A stretch of 64,000 bases of DNA, from NCBI GenBank assembly GCA_024663395.1, contig JANFAH010000108.1:1-64000 (forward strand). Reading direction: 5' to 3'. The position numbers and the translations under genes were made by a program. This document shows positions 11,501 through 22,986 of the stretch, piece by piece. Position 1 is the stretch's first letter. Each line of letters begins with the position of its first letter. The DNA is from Pisolithus tinctorius (taxonomy: Eukaryota; Basidiomycota; Agaricomycetes; Boletales; Pisolithaceae). The notes beneath the pieces are model-generated. The model saw nothing but the letters and a program-made list of their open reading frames with translations. It did no database searches and was not told the origin of the DNA.

Positions 11501-12648
11501 GGAGGGGACATCGGAGGTGGTGAGGAGAGTTCCGTGGCCTTTCCTTTGCCTTTGTCCACCTTCGGGAGTTCTTTCTCCCCTTCGGTGACGTCTGTGCCGG
11601 CGTCAGATTCGTTGGTGGTGGAGCTGATGGACCCTGCAGCTCGGCGTTGAATTTCTTTAAGGCGCTGTGTAATTCGTTCGGAAACAGTTGCAGAGCGTTG
11701 GGGCGTGCGTGTTGTATCGCGAGGCGCAAGGTGTGGAGATGTTGTGTAGTGGTCGCTCACATCATCTCCCGGTGCGAACCGCGCTCTGAAGGTAGCGTTT
11801 TGAGCGAACGGAGATGATGGATGATGATGATGAAATAAAACGCACTCATCCTCGGCTTCGTCTGCTTTACGGGTTTTGGTTAGATATGAGTTTTTCAATT
11901 TGATGACCTACAAGTCGGCAACGGAGTGTCAGAATAGGGATTATCCCTGAGCAGGGTGTGCAAACCTCTTTCTGTGCATCCTCATAAGCGCGCACCCAGT
12001 TGTGTAACACTTTGCCTTTACTAGACGACAGTTGTTCCTGAATTCATCGATGTGAGCACGCACATACTCGTTACTGCATACATCACCGGCATGCGATACC
12101 ATACCTTGTACGTCTGAGCCCACCTATTGAACGGTTCCACAACGAGGACTTGAAGGTCGTTTGCAATTTCTTTGTGAACTTTACCTTGGGCAGCCGATTC
12201 GTCCTGCAAGCCACGGAATGTCATGAGCAGCGACGCGCCGTCATCCCTGTTAAAACCGGCACCTGGAGCAGGGTTCGTCAACGGCTACGTTGGGAGTTAA
12301 GAGTAGCGAACGTACCTGGTGAGCCGATAGTTGGTGGGTTAAGTAGAGCATTGGCAATCTGGTTCTCTGCCTGAGCACGAGCCTGTGCGGAGTTGCACCA
12401 TGGTCAGTACGAGTGAAGAGAGCGAACGGCAGAAGAAGGAAGCCGTCGCACCAAAATAAAAGAGACTATTTCGTCGTTCTCAGCGATGCCCTGTCATGCA
12501 ACCAAACCGGTCAAAAGAGGGCAAGAGCAACATGAACCGGGGGTGGGCACACCTGTTCCAGTTTGCCATATAACACTTCGAGACCTTTGCGATAGTCTTG
12601 GGTCCAAAACGAATTGGCGAAGGTTAAAGGCAGCGATATGACTGCCAT
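8509..12648 (-). CDS. F-BAR/DEP/RhoGAP domain protein (Rgd2/Rga8-like)
   Basis: Rho/Cdc42-family GTPase regulator at membranes. The start at 12648 gives MAVISLPLTFANSFWTQDYR with LEVLYGKLEQ, the start of an F-BAR (FCH) domain that continues through small exons (IAENDEIVSF, ARAQAENQIANALLNPP). Around 11.1-11.4 kb a DEP domain is clear (FPLLGEYPDCFTGAEFVEWL, then LTEREGLLRRVGEFGNEFEH). A coiled segment (LDRQRLGLEERIEEVLKTLQR) and the RhoGAP-type region (FGIDLRKWAEGG, VLTALLDALRYAYGNLPDDD, FDAPILAGCVKLWALELDPPLMLWEGW) follow. The last exon (8509-9585) is a Pro/Ser-rich tail with the tandem FKEPPPELDD repeat, probably SH3-binding. The order FCH-DEP-GAP matches Saccharomyces Rgd2. The usual GxxR arginine-finger motif was not found by eye. 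Exon joins in the GAP part are approximate. A decayed copy of its DEP part lies at 26.6 kb. Confidence 0.8.
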
Positions 12649-12897
12649 GATTCAGATGAAAGTACGTGTCTTTGTTCGAACACGAGGTGTTCCGGCGTGT
12701 TAGAGGGTTTTCACCGTACTCAACGGATTTAGCGTTGTCGGGGCTGTGCCGGTTCCTAGTTCAAGTACCTCTCTGCACACCACTGAATACCCCGCTCAGT
12801 AGCCAGTGTCAGTAGCGACGGTTGTGTCCTGTCTGTGGAATTGACGCCGACGGGTGTTTCCGAGCTTTTTACGGTCGTGGCTCCGCAAAGATCCTGG

Positions 12898-13468
12898 CTG
12901 TCTTAACAACGCAAGATCTGGAACATTTTCCACCAAGAACTCAGAACAAAAAAGTGACTTTTGATTCTGAACACGGGCTGCTCTTCAGCTGTCCTTGCCT
13001 CTGGCACCAATGGATAGGTCTCAGAGTGGTGTTGATGCCAACACTGGTTGTTCCTGGATTTGCATACAAGACATTACATACCTGTTGAGCCCACCAGCTC
13101 CCAGTAGTGTGAACTTCGCTAGCCTTGGAACTATGCTTATGTGTCTGTTTGTATCTGAACACCTGCAGGGTTACATATCTGCACCTCCCTACTGTCTTAA
13201 CAATGCAAGATCTGGAACATTTTCCACCAAGAACTCAGAACAAAAGAGGTGACTTTTGATTCCGAAGACGGGCTGCTCTTCAGCCCTCCTCACCTTTGGC
13301 ACCAACGGATAGGTCTCGGAGCGGTGTTGAGGCCAACACTGGCTGGGTTTGCATACCTGTTGAGCCCACCAGTTCCCAGTAGTGTGAACTTGGCTGGCCT
13401 TGGAACTATGCTTATGTGTCTGTTTGTATCTGAACACCTGCAGGGTTACATATCTGCACCTCCCTACT
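12898..13468. repeat. Tandem duplication, about 290-bp unit
   Basis: The block starting CTGTCTTAACAACGCAAGAT at 12898 recurs at 13192 with only scattered differences, mostly C/T and G/A. Copy 1 is 12898-13191 and copy 2 is 13192-13468. Copy 2 lacks a short stretch around the CTGGATTTGCATACAAGAC part of copy 1. Both end in GGTTACATATCTGCACCTCC. No coding function is seen. It marks the change from gene space to CpG-poor repeat DNA. Confidence 0.8.
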
Positions 13469-13622
13469 TGTGCATTATGTAGAAGCTGCTGTCAGTGCCC
13501 ATGTTGGTCTGTTGATGTGTCCAGGTGTCACACAGGTTGGGTGCCACACTACTCCTTCATTGGCATAGACAGATTGGTCTGTCTAACAGGATGTGTGATG
13601 AAAAAATTTAAATACATAGCCT

Positions 13623-13797
13623 GCAATGCCTACTTCATTGGTACTGTTGCATTTAGGTGCACTTGCTTCTGTACCTTGTACATTAGCTGCATTGGTGTGC
13701 TAGAAGTGATGTCTAGGTTCTGCATGCCCACTTGGGCTGATGTTTGGACATCCAAGCCATGCAAAATTTCAGTGAGGACCTCCTTAATCCAGGTATG
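13623..13797. repeat. Dispersed 175-bp repeat, copy 1
   Basis: Runs from GCAATGCCTACTTCATTGG to CTTAATCCAGGTA and is about 95% identical to 39921-40093. At the second site it lies between two mariner-like MITE left ends, so it probably belongs to the same element family. The reverse strand has a short open frame (EVLTEILHGLDVQTSAQVGM) with no recognised domain. Confidence 0.75.
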
Positions 13798-15280
13798 TTA
13801 ATCCATTGATGCCTGACTGTGTTACAATTTGTTAAAGGAGATAGGTTGATTCTCTGACTCTCTGATATTCATCATTAGTATTTATACTGACACAGGCAAA
13901 CTTGGAGAAGGTTTTTGGGAGCTCACTGATTACTGGGTACATTTCTTCTTTTCATTCCATCAGCAACTTGACAAATTTCCTGGAGGTCTGATTTCCTCCT
14001 GATGTACTGATGATCCAAGAAACTGATGTTCTGATTTCACTTCAGGTGTCCTGATGACCTGAGAAATCTGATATCAGAAATTTCAGACCAAAATTCAGAA
14101 TGTCAGAAATAAAATCAGAACTTTAGAATTTCAGATCTGCAGAATGTCAGAAGTGAAAATCAGAGCTTGAGAAATTCTGCCAAGTTGCTGATGTCTTGAT
14201 TATTTTGCTCAGTTTATACCTGCTAAGTCCATGACAAAGGTCTGAAGACTGAAGACCAAGGTGTGACAACTCTTAGTCTAACATGTGTGCCAGACTCCTG
14301 CACAAGTGAGGTTGAAGTCAGGGGTTGAAAGCCAAGGGGGTCAGATGTGAAAGCTGAGAGTCAACTTGTATTTAAGCCAGAGGGTTCAAGGGGAGACTAG
14401 TTTGATATTCAGACTGAGGTCTGAGTACAAGAGTAACTATGACTTATATACCAAGGACCAGTAACCCAACAACTGAGGTTACCAATGGATCAATAAATAG
14501 CAGTGTAGAGTGTCAAGCTTAAGGGATAAGCAAGAGTAGAAGAAGTCAAAGACCAAGGGCCAATGACAGGTACTGCCTCAGTGCAAGCAAGGGCAGTGCA
14601 GAGTGCTAACTGGAAAGAGAACAAAGGAAACTAAGTATCACTGGCATTCAGCATAAGGTCAGTATTCACATCCCAGGGCCAAGGTGCCAAGTTTTCAGCA
14701 TATGACAATACCTCACTTGTATACCCACCTAATATGCAAGCTTTGGGAGAGTGGGATATTGGCACCTAGGTGGTGGGCATTTGAGGTAGAGTCATAAGGA
14801 TTGCCAAGAGTGTAGATCATACAGTTTACTGCTTAATCTATCACATACAATTGTGCTTTGGCTGAAGGTAGGGAATAAATGGAGGTGAATATGTGAGGTA
14901 GAGGGCTTGACATCCCTACAGCAGTTTGAGCAGCTCACTTCCTTCCAGAGATATACTCCTCATGACACATCAGAAGTGTTAGATTTGTATGTTGATACAG
15001 CATTATGCTCATTAGGTGACACAAATTGTAAGTGAGGATGGTAAGGATGCAGTTATTCCATGGAGGTTGGGCCACATTGTCCTGGCTGTTGCTAATGCCA
15101 TTGGGCAGGACAGGTTAGATTCAAGATCAGTGAGATGTCTGCATGGAATTCATGGGCAGAGCTGTATTTTTGGGGATTTTGTATAAATTGTGATGATTTC
15201 CATAACACAATATGTATCATGTAAGTGAGAATGTCTGTAAGTATTTGTTACTGATACATTATACATAAGTCAGACCAAAA
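13798..15280. other. CpG-desert, gene-free stretch
   Basis: Almost no CG dinucleotides in about 1.5 kb, against normal CpG density in the genes to the left. From 13970 to 14185 it is full of degenerate TCAGAA/TTTCAGA units. No coding frame or element termini were recognised. It reads as old, mutated repeat DNA. Confidence 0.55.
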
Positions 15281-18200
15281 CTAAACAATTGCATTGAAGC
15301 ATTGCTGCCACTTGTTGCCATGAACCATCTGGCTTAAGTCCAGTTCTATTCCACCCCTTGGGATGATCATAGTGTTCCACATTGAATAAAATTTGTTCCA
15401 GAATGTTGGAGGTATCCAAAGCAACAATCTCCCCTTTGGGCTTCTGATCCAGCCATCATTGAAAAGCTTAACAGGTTCGTACGTCGCATCCACATCTTCC
15501 TCCAGAATTCCATCAAGGAGTTGTTGAGTGTCATGCAATGCATGCAAAGAACATGATGAAAAATGAATTAGGAATGCTGCATTAGATTTAAGTTAGCTGA
15601 GTAAAGTCAGAGGACATAACAAGTGGAGCTACTCACAACTGATGACCTGTGGAGGAACATTTGCACCACTTGGGTTGGAGGGAACACATATTACCTGCCC
15701 ATCTTCATTGCTACAAGTATCTGCCACCCTGATCTCTGACCCCATGACAATCCTCTTGCCATCAGAGGAGAATCCAACTGAGATGACCCCAAAAGTATGC
15801 CTCTCAAGAGGGCCACCAATCTGGACACCTCTCTCAGCATCCCAGATCCTCACAGTGTTGTCCAAAGAGCCTGAGACAATCCTCTTGCCATCAGAGGAGA
15901 ATTCAGCTGAGTTGACCCCATCAGTATGCCCCTCAAGAGGGCCACCAATCTGGACACCTCTCTCAGCATCCCAGATCCTCACAGTGTTATCATAAGAGCC
16001 TGAGACAATCCTCTTGCCATCAGAGGAGAATCCAGCTGAGTTGACCCCATCAGTATGCCCCTCAAGAGGGCCACCAATCTGGACACCTCTCTCAGCATCC
16101 CAGATCCTCACAGTGTTGTCATCTGAGCCTGAGACAATCCTCTTGCCATCAGAGGAGAATCCAACTGACCTGACCCCTCCAGTATGCCCCTCAAGAGGGC
16201 CACCAATCTGGACACCTCTCTCAGCATCCCAGATCCTCACAGTGTTGTCATCTGAGCCTGAGACAATCCTCTTCCCATCAGAGGAGAATCCAACTGACCT
16301 GACCCAATGAGTATGCCCCTCAAGAGGGCCACCAATCTGGACACCTCTCTCAGCATCCCAGATCCTCACAGTGTTGTCATCTGAGCCTGAGACAATCCTC
16401 TTGCCATCAGAGGAGAATCCAACTGACCTGACCCCTCCAGTATGCCCCTCAAGAGGGCCACCGATCTGGACACCTCTCTCAGCATCCCAGATCCTCACAG
16501 TGTTATCATAAGAGCCTGAGACAATCCTCTTGCCATCAGAGGAGAATCCAACTGAGTAGACCCCAAAAGTATGCCCCTCAAGAGGGCCACCAATCTGGAC
16601 ACCTCTCTCAGCATCCCAGATCCTCACAGTCTTGTCATCTGAGCCTGAGACAATCCTCTTGTCATCAGAGGAGAATCCAACTGAGTAGACCCCTTTAGTA
16701 TGCCCCTCAAGAGGGCCACCAATCTGGACACCTCTCTCAGCATCCCAGATCCTCACAGTGTTGTCAGAAGAGCCTGAGACAATCCTCTTCCCATCAGAGG
16801 AGAATCCAACTGAGTTGACCCCATCAGTATGCCCCTCAAGAGGGCCACCAATCTGGACACCTCTCTCAGCATCCCAGATCCTCACAGTGTTGTCAGAAGA
16901 GCCTGAGACAATCCTCTTCCCATCAGAGGAGAATCCAGCTGAGAAGACCCCATCAGTATGCCCCTCAAGAGGGCCACCAATCTGGACACCTCTCTCAGCA
17001 TCCCAGATCCTCACAGTCTTGTCATAAGAGCCTGAGACAATCCTCTTCCCATCAGAGGAGAATCCAGCTGAGAAGACCCCAAAAGTATGCCCCTCAAGAG
17101 GGCCACCAATCTGGACACCTCTCTCAGCATCCCAGATCCTCACAGTGTTATCATAAGAGCCTGAGACAATCCTCTTGCCATCAGAGGAGAATCCAACTGA
17201 CCTGACTCCTGCAGTATGCCCCTCAAGAGGGCCACCAATCTGGACACCTCTCTCAGCATCCCAGATCCTCACAGTCTTGTCATAAGAGCCTGAGACAATC
17301 CTCTTGCCATCAGAGGAGAATCCAACTGAGTAGACCCCATCAGTATGCCCCTCAAGAGGGCCACCAATCTGGACACCTCTCTCAGCATCCCAGATCCTCA
17401 CAGTGTTGTCATCTGAGCCTGAGACAATCCTCTTGCCATCAGAGGAGAATCCAACTGAGTAGACCCCTCCAGTATGCCCCTCAAGAGGGCCACCAATCTG
17501 GACACCTCTCTCAGCATCCCAGATCCTCACAGTGTTGTCATCTGAGCCTGAGACAATCCTCTTGCCATCAGAGGAGAATCCAACTGAGTTGACTGATCTA
17601 GTGTGTCCCTGCAATGCAACCTGAGCAGCTGGCCATTCCTTTTGCCCTCCTACAACAACACTGACAAGGTGTGAAAATTTTGGCATGAGCATTCTAGAAA
17701 GCTTTGTGTTGGAGGGTGTAAAAGGCAATGCAGAAATATAAAGGTGTGGGGTGCTGTGGGAGATGATACCCCCAAAGTTCTGCACAAATTTGATCCCATC
17801 TTGTGCTAGCATCAAGGCATCCTCAACATCCTCCTTGCCCTTGTATGTTATATTAGATAACATTATGCACAACTCTGTTTCACCCACCTGTAGCCATGAT
17901 ATAGTAGAGGCAAGAGCACTTGTAGCATGTCCAAGTCCATCAAGCAGACACAATACCTCAAGCCAAAATAGCAGCTTTTCACATCCAACAAAAGTCTTTA
18001 CCAGCATTGCAAGTCTTGAATCGTAGTCAGCTCTCTGCAGATGGTCTGCCCAGTATTGACACGAGTAGGATAGATGGGGTGAGATGTTTTTGCTGACTCT
18101 CTCCTCCAGATCAGCAACTTCAGAGTTGCAGGAGTAGGAACTTTCCAATCCACAGATGTTGAATTTCAGGTCATTGCAGAGGATGTGCAACGATGCAAAG

Positions 18201-20725
18201 GTGAGGCTACTATGAACACCAATGCTGGATACACCGACAAAGTATATCCCACTTCGCGAAGGATCGTTGAGGAAGTCATAGAAAGATGCATGCAGAGGTC
18301 GGACAACAGAGTGCCTGTCTGATATCCCACTCAATAACGGTGTCATATATTCGAGAATGATGATCATGTTGAAATGGTCTTCCTCCGACGGGAAGTGACT
18401 GCGCATCTCATTTAAGGTATCCAATCGCAGAGGTGCAAACGTTGACATGACCTGCTGCATCACGGAACGGAACCGTGCCAGCGTGGTCTCGTCCGGGGGT
18501 ACCATATCCTCCAGGATTGTTTTGTACATGACATCCAACAGGGTCCCCCCACCTCCGACACGAGGGAAAAGGATTTCATTGTACCGCTCCATGACCGTTC
18601 GACCTGGTTTGTTCGGCTTGATAAATCTGCAGGCCAGACGAGCCCACTCGAATAGACCATCCGACTTCTGAGCAATGGTCTGGACTTCTGAGGTTCCGAT
18701 CTCTGGAAAACGTCGAAGCTCGGTGGAAACATACAATCGGATGTCGCGCTCTGCGGATACTCCAGAAATGGCGTCCAACGAGGCAGCCTTAACATGCGCA
18801 GCGGTACTCAGGACATGTTCGATGTCGGGCAGTGACCTGGACGTCAGAAGGATGCGGAAATTGGAAGGCAGATGAGCAGCTTCCGGCGATGCGAGAAGAG
18901 ATAGGATGTGCTCTCGAGATGTGTCCGGCCCGCTTTCATCCAAGGCATCAATCACCACGACCACATTCCCGACGATTGCCCCGGTAATCCTATACAGCGG
19001 CTCTAAAATGAGTTTCTGCCACTGCTGCATCACGTCAGGTGTGGTCTTGAGGGAGTGGTCCTTCGATACGACGTCTGCCAATGCTCGCCTGAAGGATTGA
19101 TCACGATCAGCCAGATCTCGAGCAATCGTCGTCAGAATCTTCTCCTCGCGGCGTTCTGTCTGCCTGTCACGAGCAAAGCAAAAGCAAGAACCAAGTCCTC
19201 CCACGTCTTTGATCCAAGACGCAATTGTATGGGCGATGGCCGATTTTCCCCTTCCCGCCTGCCCATGAAGCCAATAAACGCGAGGAGCATCGACGTCGGG
19301 ATCGTTAATCCAGTTGATGATCTCCTGTAAAGTCTCCTTCCTTGTACCATCAAGGCACTTTTCTGTCGTGTTCAGCCCTGCGCCCCCTGCATAAGCCATA
19401 CCATCGAGATTCAAATCTTCAAGGATGCGGTATGTGTTAACTTGAATGTCCCGGATAGTGCGGTCGCGGTACTGTTGCATCAAGCCATCTAGGGTTTTGA
19501 CGTAGCCATCCACGACAGTCTGCGTCTCGGAGAAAATGTTCTTCGCAGTTCTTTTCCCTGAATGCATGTTATGTCAGGACATGGTAACCGAGATAAGGAC
19601 ATGACCTACAGAAGCTTTTCGTTGCAGAATAGTTGTTAATGAACTGCGCAGAGTCGCTTATCGCTCGCGCAATCTTCGCAAGGGTATCTTTCATTTCGTC
19701 GATATCGTTTATGCTATCTTTTTCCGTAAGAAATTCGTAGACGCTTCGCACCGTGTCGAGAAGGCCAGACACCGCCTTGTCTAGATTCGTCTGGTTTATG
19801 AGCAACTACAGATGACTACGTGAGATGCAAAATATCTGTGGTAAGCAGAAGCGAACCTGAGCGGCAGATGATAAGATTCCTAGTGCAATCTGGGCGTAGG
19901 GGTGGACCTGGCACGCGCATGCGATCATTGTATGGATGCAAAAAGTGAAATCCTTACGTTGGCAAGAGTGGAAACGACTTGATTGAAAACTTTGAAAGGT
20001 TTGAGATACGTATCACTCAAATTTTGAATCTCGGAGAATGTGGTATTGGCGTTGCCGACGGCAACGACAGCACCTTGGGCGACACGCGGAATGCGATCAA
20101 TTCCGCCGAAACTTTCCACTGCAGCATCGACATCCTTCCCAGCCGACGTTGGCGCGTGTTCAGGTTCAGGTTTCGTGATTGACTTTTCAACCTGTCGGGC
20201 AGAATCACTTAACCATCATAGCAGCTGCACATCACAAAGCACACACATTCTTGGTCGAAACTGTCTTGGATGTCTCCTGTTGGGCTTGAGCCCCACCGCC
20301 AGAACTTGTGGCCGCAGCCTGTTGAGCGAATCACTCAGCATCATTGCATTCAATTGGATATGGCAGATCACATACATCCAGACCTAGAGCCGCTTGGGAC
20401 TGTTCCTGTTCCTTCTGAACTGCCCCACTGGAGCCTGGACCAGCAATTTCTGCCGCGATGGTAGTTGAAGGACCTTGGTTCGATCGACTGAAGAAGCGTT
20501 TCATTCTGGCGAGCATACCCGGAGAGGCCATGCCTGATGTTGCAGGTACGGAGGCGAGATCCCCTGCGCGAGCCTCAGAGCGTCCTGACGACTATTTTTT
20601 TGCATTTCGATAAAATATATTTCTCAGAAGAAGCGATAGCTACATACTGAAGCAAGGCCGGAGGTCGAGTTGGACGGTTTCACAAATCCCAAGAGACGAC
20701 GTTTCCGTGACTGTGTTCTAGCCAT
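15281..20725 (-). CDS. NACHT-WD40 protein (NLR-like, HET-E/HET-D architecture)
   Basis: STAND-class P-loop ATPase of the fungal NLR type, thought to sense non-self and trigger incompatibility or cell death in characterised relatives. About 1,680 residues. Exons read in frame include 15281-15576, 15637-19557, 19620-19805, 19857-19907 and 19958-20191, then small N-terminal exons back to MARTQSRKRRLLGF at 20725. An upstream in-frame ATG at 20833 is an alternative. Seen: an N-terminal helical region; NACHT with Walker A (HGQAGRGKSAIAHT) and Walker B (VVVVIDALDESG), then LPSNFRILLTSRS; a winged-helix-like segment (FAPLRLDTLNEM, PLHASFYDFLNDPSRSGIYF); 14 full WD40 repeats of exactly 43 residues plus a degenerate fifteenth; and a C-terminal exon ending DGWIRSPKGRLLLWIPPTFW. 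The WD half is CpG-depleted, the NACHT half is not. No effector domain was recognised at the N-terminus. Confidence 0.9.
15800..17606 (-). repeat. WD40-encoding 129-bp tandem array, 14 units
   Basis: Fourteen head-to-tail 129-bp units, each coding for GHTxxVxSxGFSSDGKRIV-SGSxDxTVRIWDAERGVQ-IGGPLE. Units are nearly identical even at silent sites. Differences are concentrated at the two residues after GHT, the residue between V and S, the residue after SGS, and the N/K before TV. A trailing fifteenth unit is eroded. Array length equals two seven-bladed propellers. Confidence 0.95.
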
Positions 20726-21902
20726 CGAGAAATGGATATCACTGTAATTTCGCGAGTTTGAGCTTTGGTTTGAGGTTGAGGATGTAGTTGAGGTGGTGGT
20801 AACGGTCAGTTCGAAATTAGGCGCCATCAACACGTTGCAGCTGGTGCACGGACCGACTGCCAGATTTAGAGCGCATTGCCCCTGTTTTTCTTCTGGTCTG
20901 GTCTATGATCCCTCGCTCCGATTGACATCGATCCCATGCTAATCAGACCAGGTGCCTTCGTCGATGATTTCTTCAGCACTCGCCTCTCTACCGTCCCTGG
21001 CGCCAAGCTCGACTCATTCACCGGGTCCATCACCACGCCACCGTCTTCACTCCCCATATGCAGCTCGTTACATTCGTGAATCATGATTCCGACGATTGAT
21101 AACAGCGATGGTCACGGGCAGATCACCATGACGGACGTTGCGATGCATCTCGCCATGGGTTCGGAAGCAGGTAGTATGACTTGGTCGCGAGCGCAGCGGG
21201 GGCAGATAACTACGGAGAATTGGACTTCATTATCGAGCCGAATGCTTCGAAAGGTACATGTGAATTTGGCGCCCTTTGGTGAGACGTTTACCTGATGACT
21301 TGAGGCCTACAATGGGGATGACAACCCTCCTTGGACATGTTATGCTGACTCTCGGACAGACGTCATTGTACAGAAACAACACGTAGCATTACCCGTTTCA
21401 AGAATATGACACACTATCTATGTCCCGTGCCAAGACCCACGGAAGTGCTGGTTTGATGTATTGACACGGGATCCTACCTGTATGTACAGGCTAACGGAAT
21501 CAAGTCGCAAGCTTGATATCATCGTTGACTCATCAGGCAGTTCGACATTGAGAAGACACGAAAAGCAGAGGATTAGAAAGAAACGACCTTACTACGGATC
21601 ATTTCTAGGGCTCGGAGCGTAAATGCCAATGCGTTCGCGTATGCAGGCTTCGAAGTTGGGAGACCCAGTGTCACCAATAGTACTCGGTTTACTCGCCGGT
21701 AAGTTTGAATTTGGCATCCTAACAATTTCTGACCGCAATGTTCACTCGATGGGAACTCACCTTCACATCCAGGCCATGCGAGAGGTATGAGAGGCGTGCT
21801 GGCCCATCCCCCATCCCGACTTCGAATATCATCCTGGCAATATGAAGACTACATCTTCGAATCATCCTGAACTATCCGGAAACCAGGTTGAAGCAATCGA
21901 GC
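20726..21902. other. No recognisable gene (NACHT-WD40 upstream region)
   Basis: About 1.2 kb between the NACHT-WD40 start and the end of the cyclodeaminase gene, with normal CpG. It must contain the NLR gene's promoter. No convincing coding frame or repeat is seen. Confidence 0.5.
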
Positions 21903-22986
21903 CTAAATCACCTTCCCGTGTGGAAATCCCCCAGTCGTCCCAATCCCCAAGCTCTCCGCCTTGGGCACCACATACCTCGCAATAGCAACATCCTGTAACC
22001 CAATGCCTACCGACTTGAACACCGTCACGTCACCCTTCCTCGTCTCTTCCAGCCCGTCTTTACAATCCCGTTTCTCCACCAACCGTCCAATCTCGACCAT
22101 ATCTCCAGCATTCAGACCGGCAGCGATGAGTTCTCCGGCTTCGATCGCACATGCTTTGACTGAATCAACGACGATCATCTCTGCCCGGTTAATGAGACCG
22201 CAGTCTACTTCAATCATGCTCGGCTTGAAGCTCCCCACGAGATTTAGGTGTGTTCCAGGCGATACCCACTCGGAGGGGAAAAGTGGTTGAGTGGATGATG
22301 TTGCCGTGCAGATCACATTTGCATGACCTACGGCACTTCGGACGTTGGTCGTATCGTCCAACACAAGTCCTTCGAGTGAGACGAGAGGGTGAGATTCACG
22401 CAATACAGACAACAGGTTTTCCAAACGTGCATTCATCGAACGATTGACGATGGTACATCACTTGAGGGACGGAAATGCACGGATATGAAGATCCACATGG
22501 GCCTCGATCTGTTTCCCAGTGCCGAAGGCGACCAACGAGCCAGGCGGTTCGGAGAGGAGTAAGCGTGTTGCGAGGACAGAGCCTATTAGGTGCCTGAGCG
22601 TTGCTAGAAGTTCAGAAGATGCATATATGCGATGAGTCCATACCGGCGGCAGTCCTCAATGCTGTCAGCGCACTCGCGTTGAGGATCGCCTCCACACGCC
22701 CGGATTCCTCGTCCAGGAAAATGGTCGAAGCGGGCAAACCACGCTTATCGTCGGCAGATGTAGGTACAGAAACGACTTTGATCGCAGTTCCGATGTCTTC
22801 AATCCGTGAGGGCATAAACAGAGCCGTGTGATGGGACATGGTAATACTTGTCCTTTGCGGCGATGCATAGTGCGATCCTGACGAGAGGCGACGAAATACG
22901 GAAGCCATGAGGGCCTCGAGCTCTGCAGACGGCAAGGTGGCAGTGATTGTGTTCACATCCTGAGCAGAGAGTATGAGAAGTGACAT
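21903..22986 (-). pseudogene. Ornithine cyclodeaminase / mu-crystallin family, one in-frame TGA
   Basis: NAD(P)-dependent Rossmann-fold family that includes ornithine cyclodeaminase, ketimine reductase and alanine dehydrogenase. The start at 22986 gives MSLLILSAQDVNTITATLP, then HHTALFMPSRIEDIGTAIKV, GRVEAILNASALTALRTAAG. An intron at about 22640-22585 leads to SVLATRLLLSEPPGSLVAFGTGKQ, the nucleotide-binding glycine motif, followed by CTIVNRSMNARLENLL, GHANVICTATSSTQPLF, and GTHLNLVGSFKPSMIEVD, ending at 21903. Between SLK and CTIVNR, at about 22456-22458, there is an in-frame TGA that no plausible short intron removes. A CGA to TGA change at a CpG would explain it. Without it the gene is complete at about 340 residues. 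Sequencing error remains possible. The exact substrate cannot be told from sequence. Confidence 0.78.

Noticed and set aside
15642..17027. Long plus-strand open frames with repeating SASQILTVLS-like peptides
   Set aside because: They are the antisense of the 129-bp WD40 array; their periodicity is that of the array, and the minus strand holds the recognised protein.
20866..21295. Short opposing frames upstream of the NACHT-WD40 gene
   Set aside because: No motif, no splice-linked extension, and overlap on both strands; treated as non-coding.
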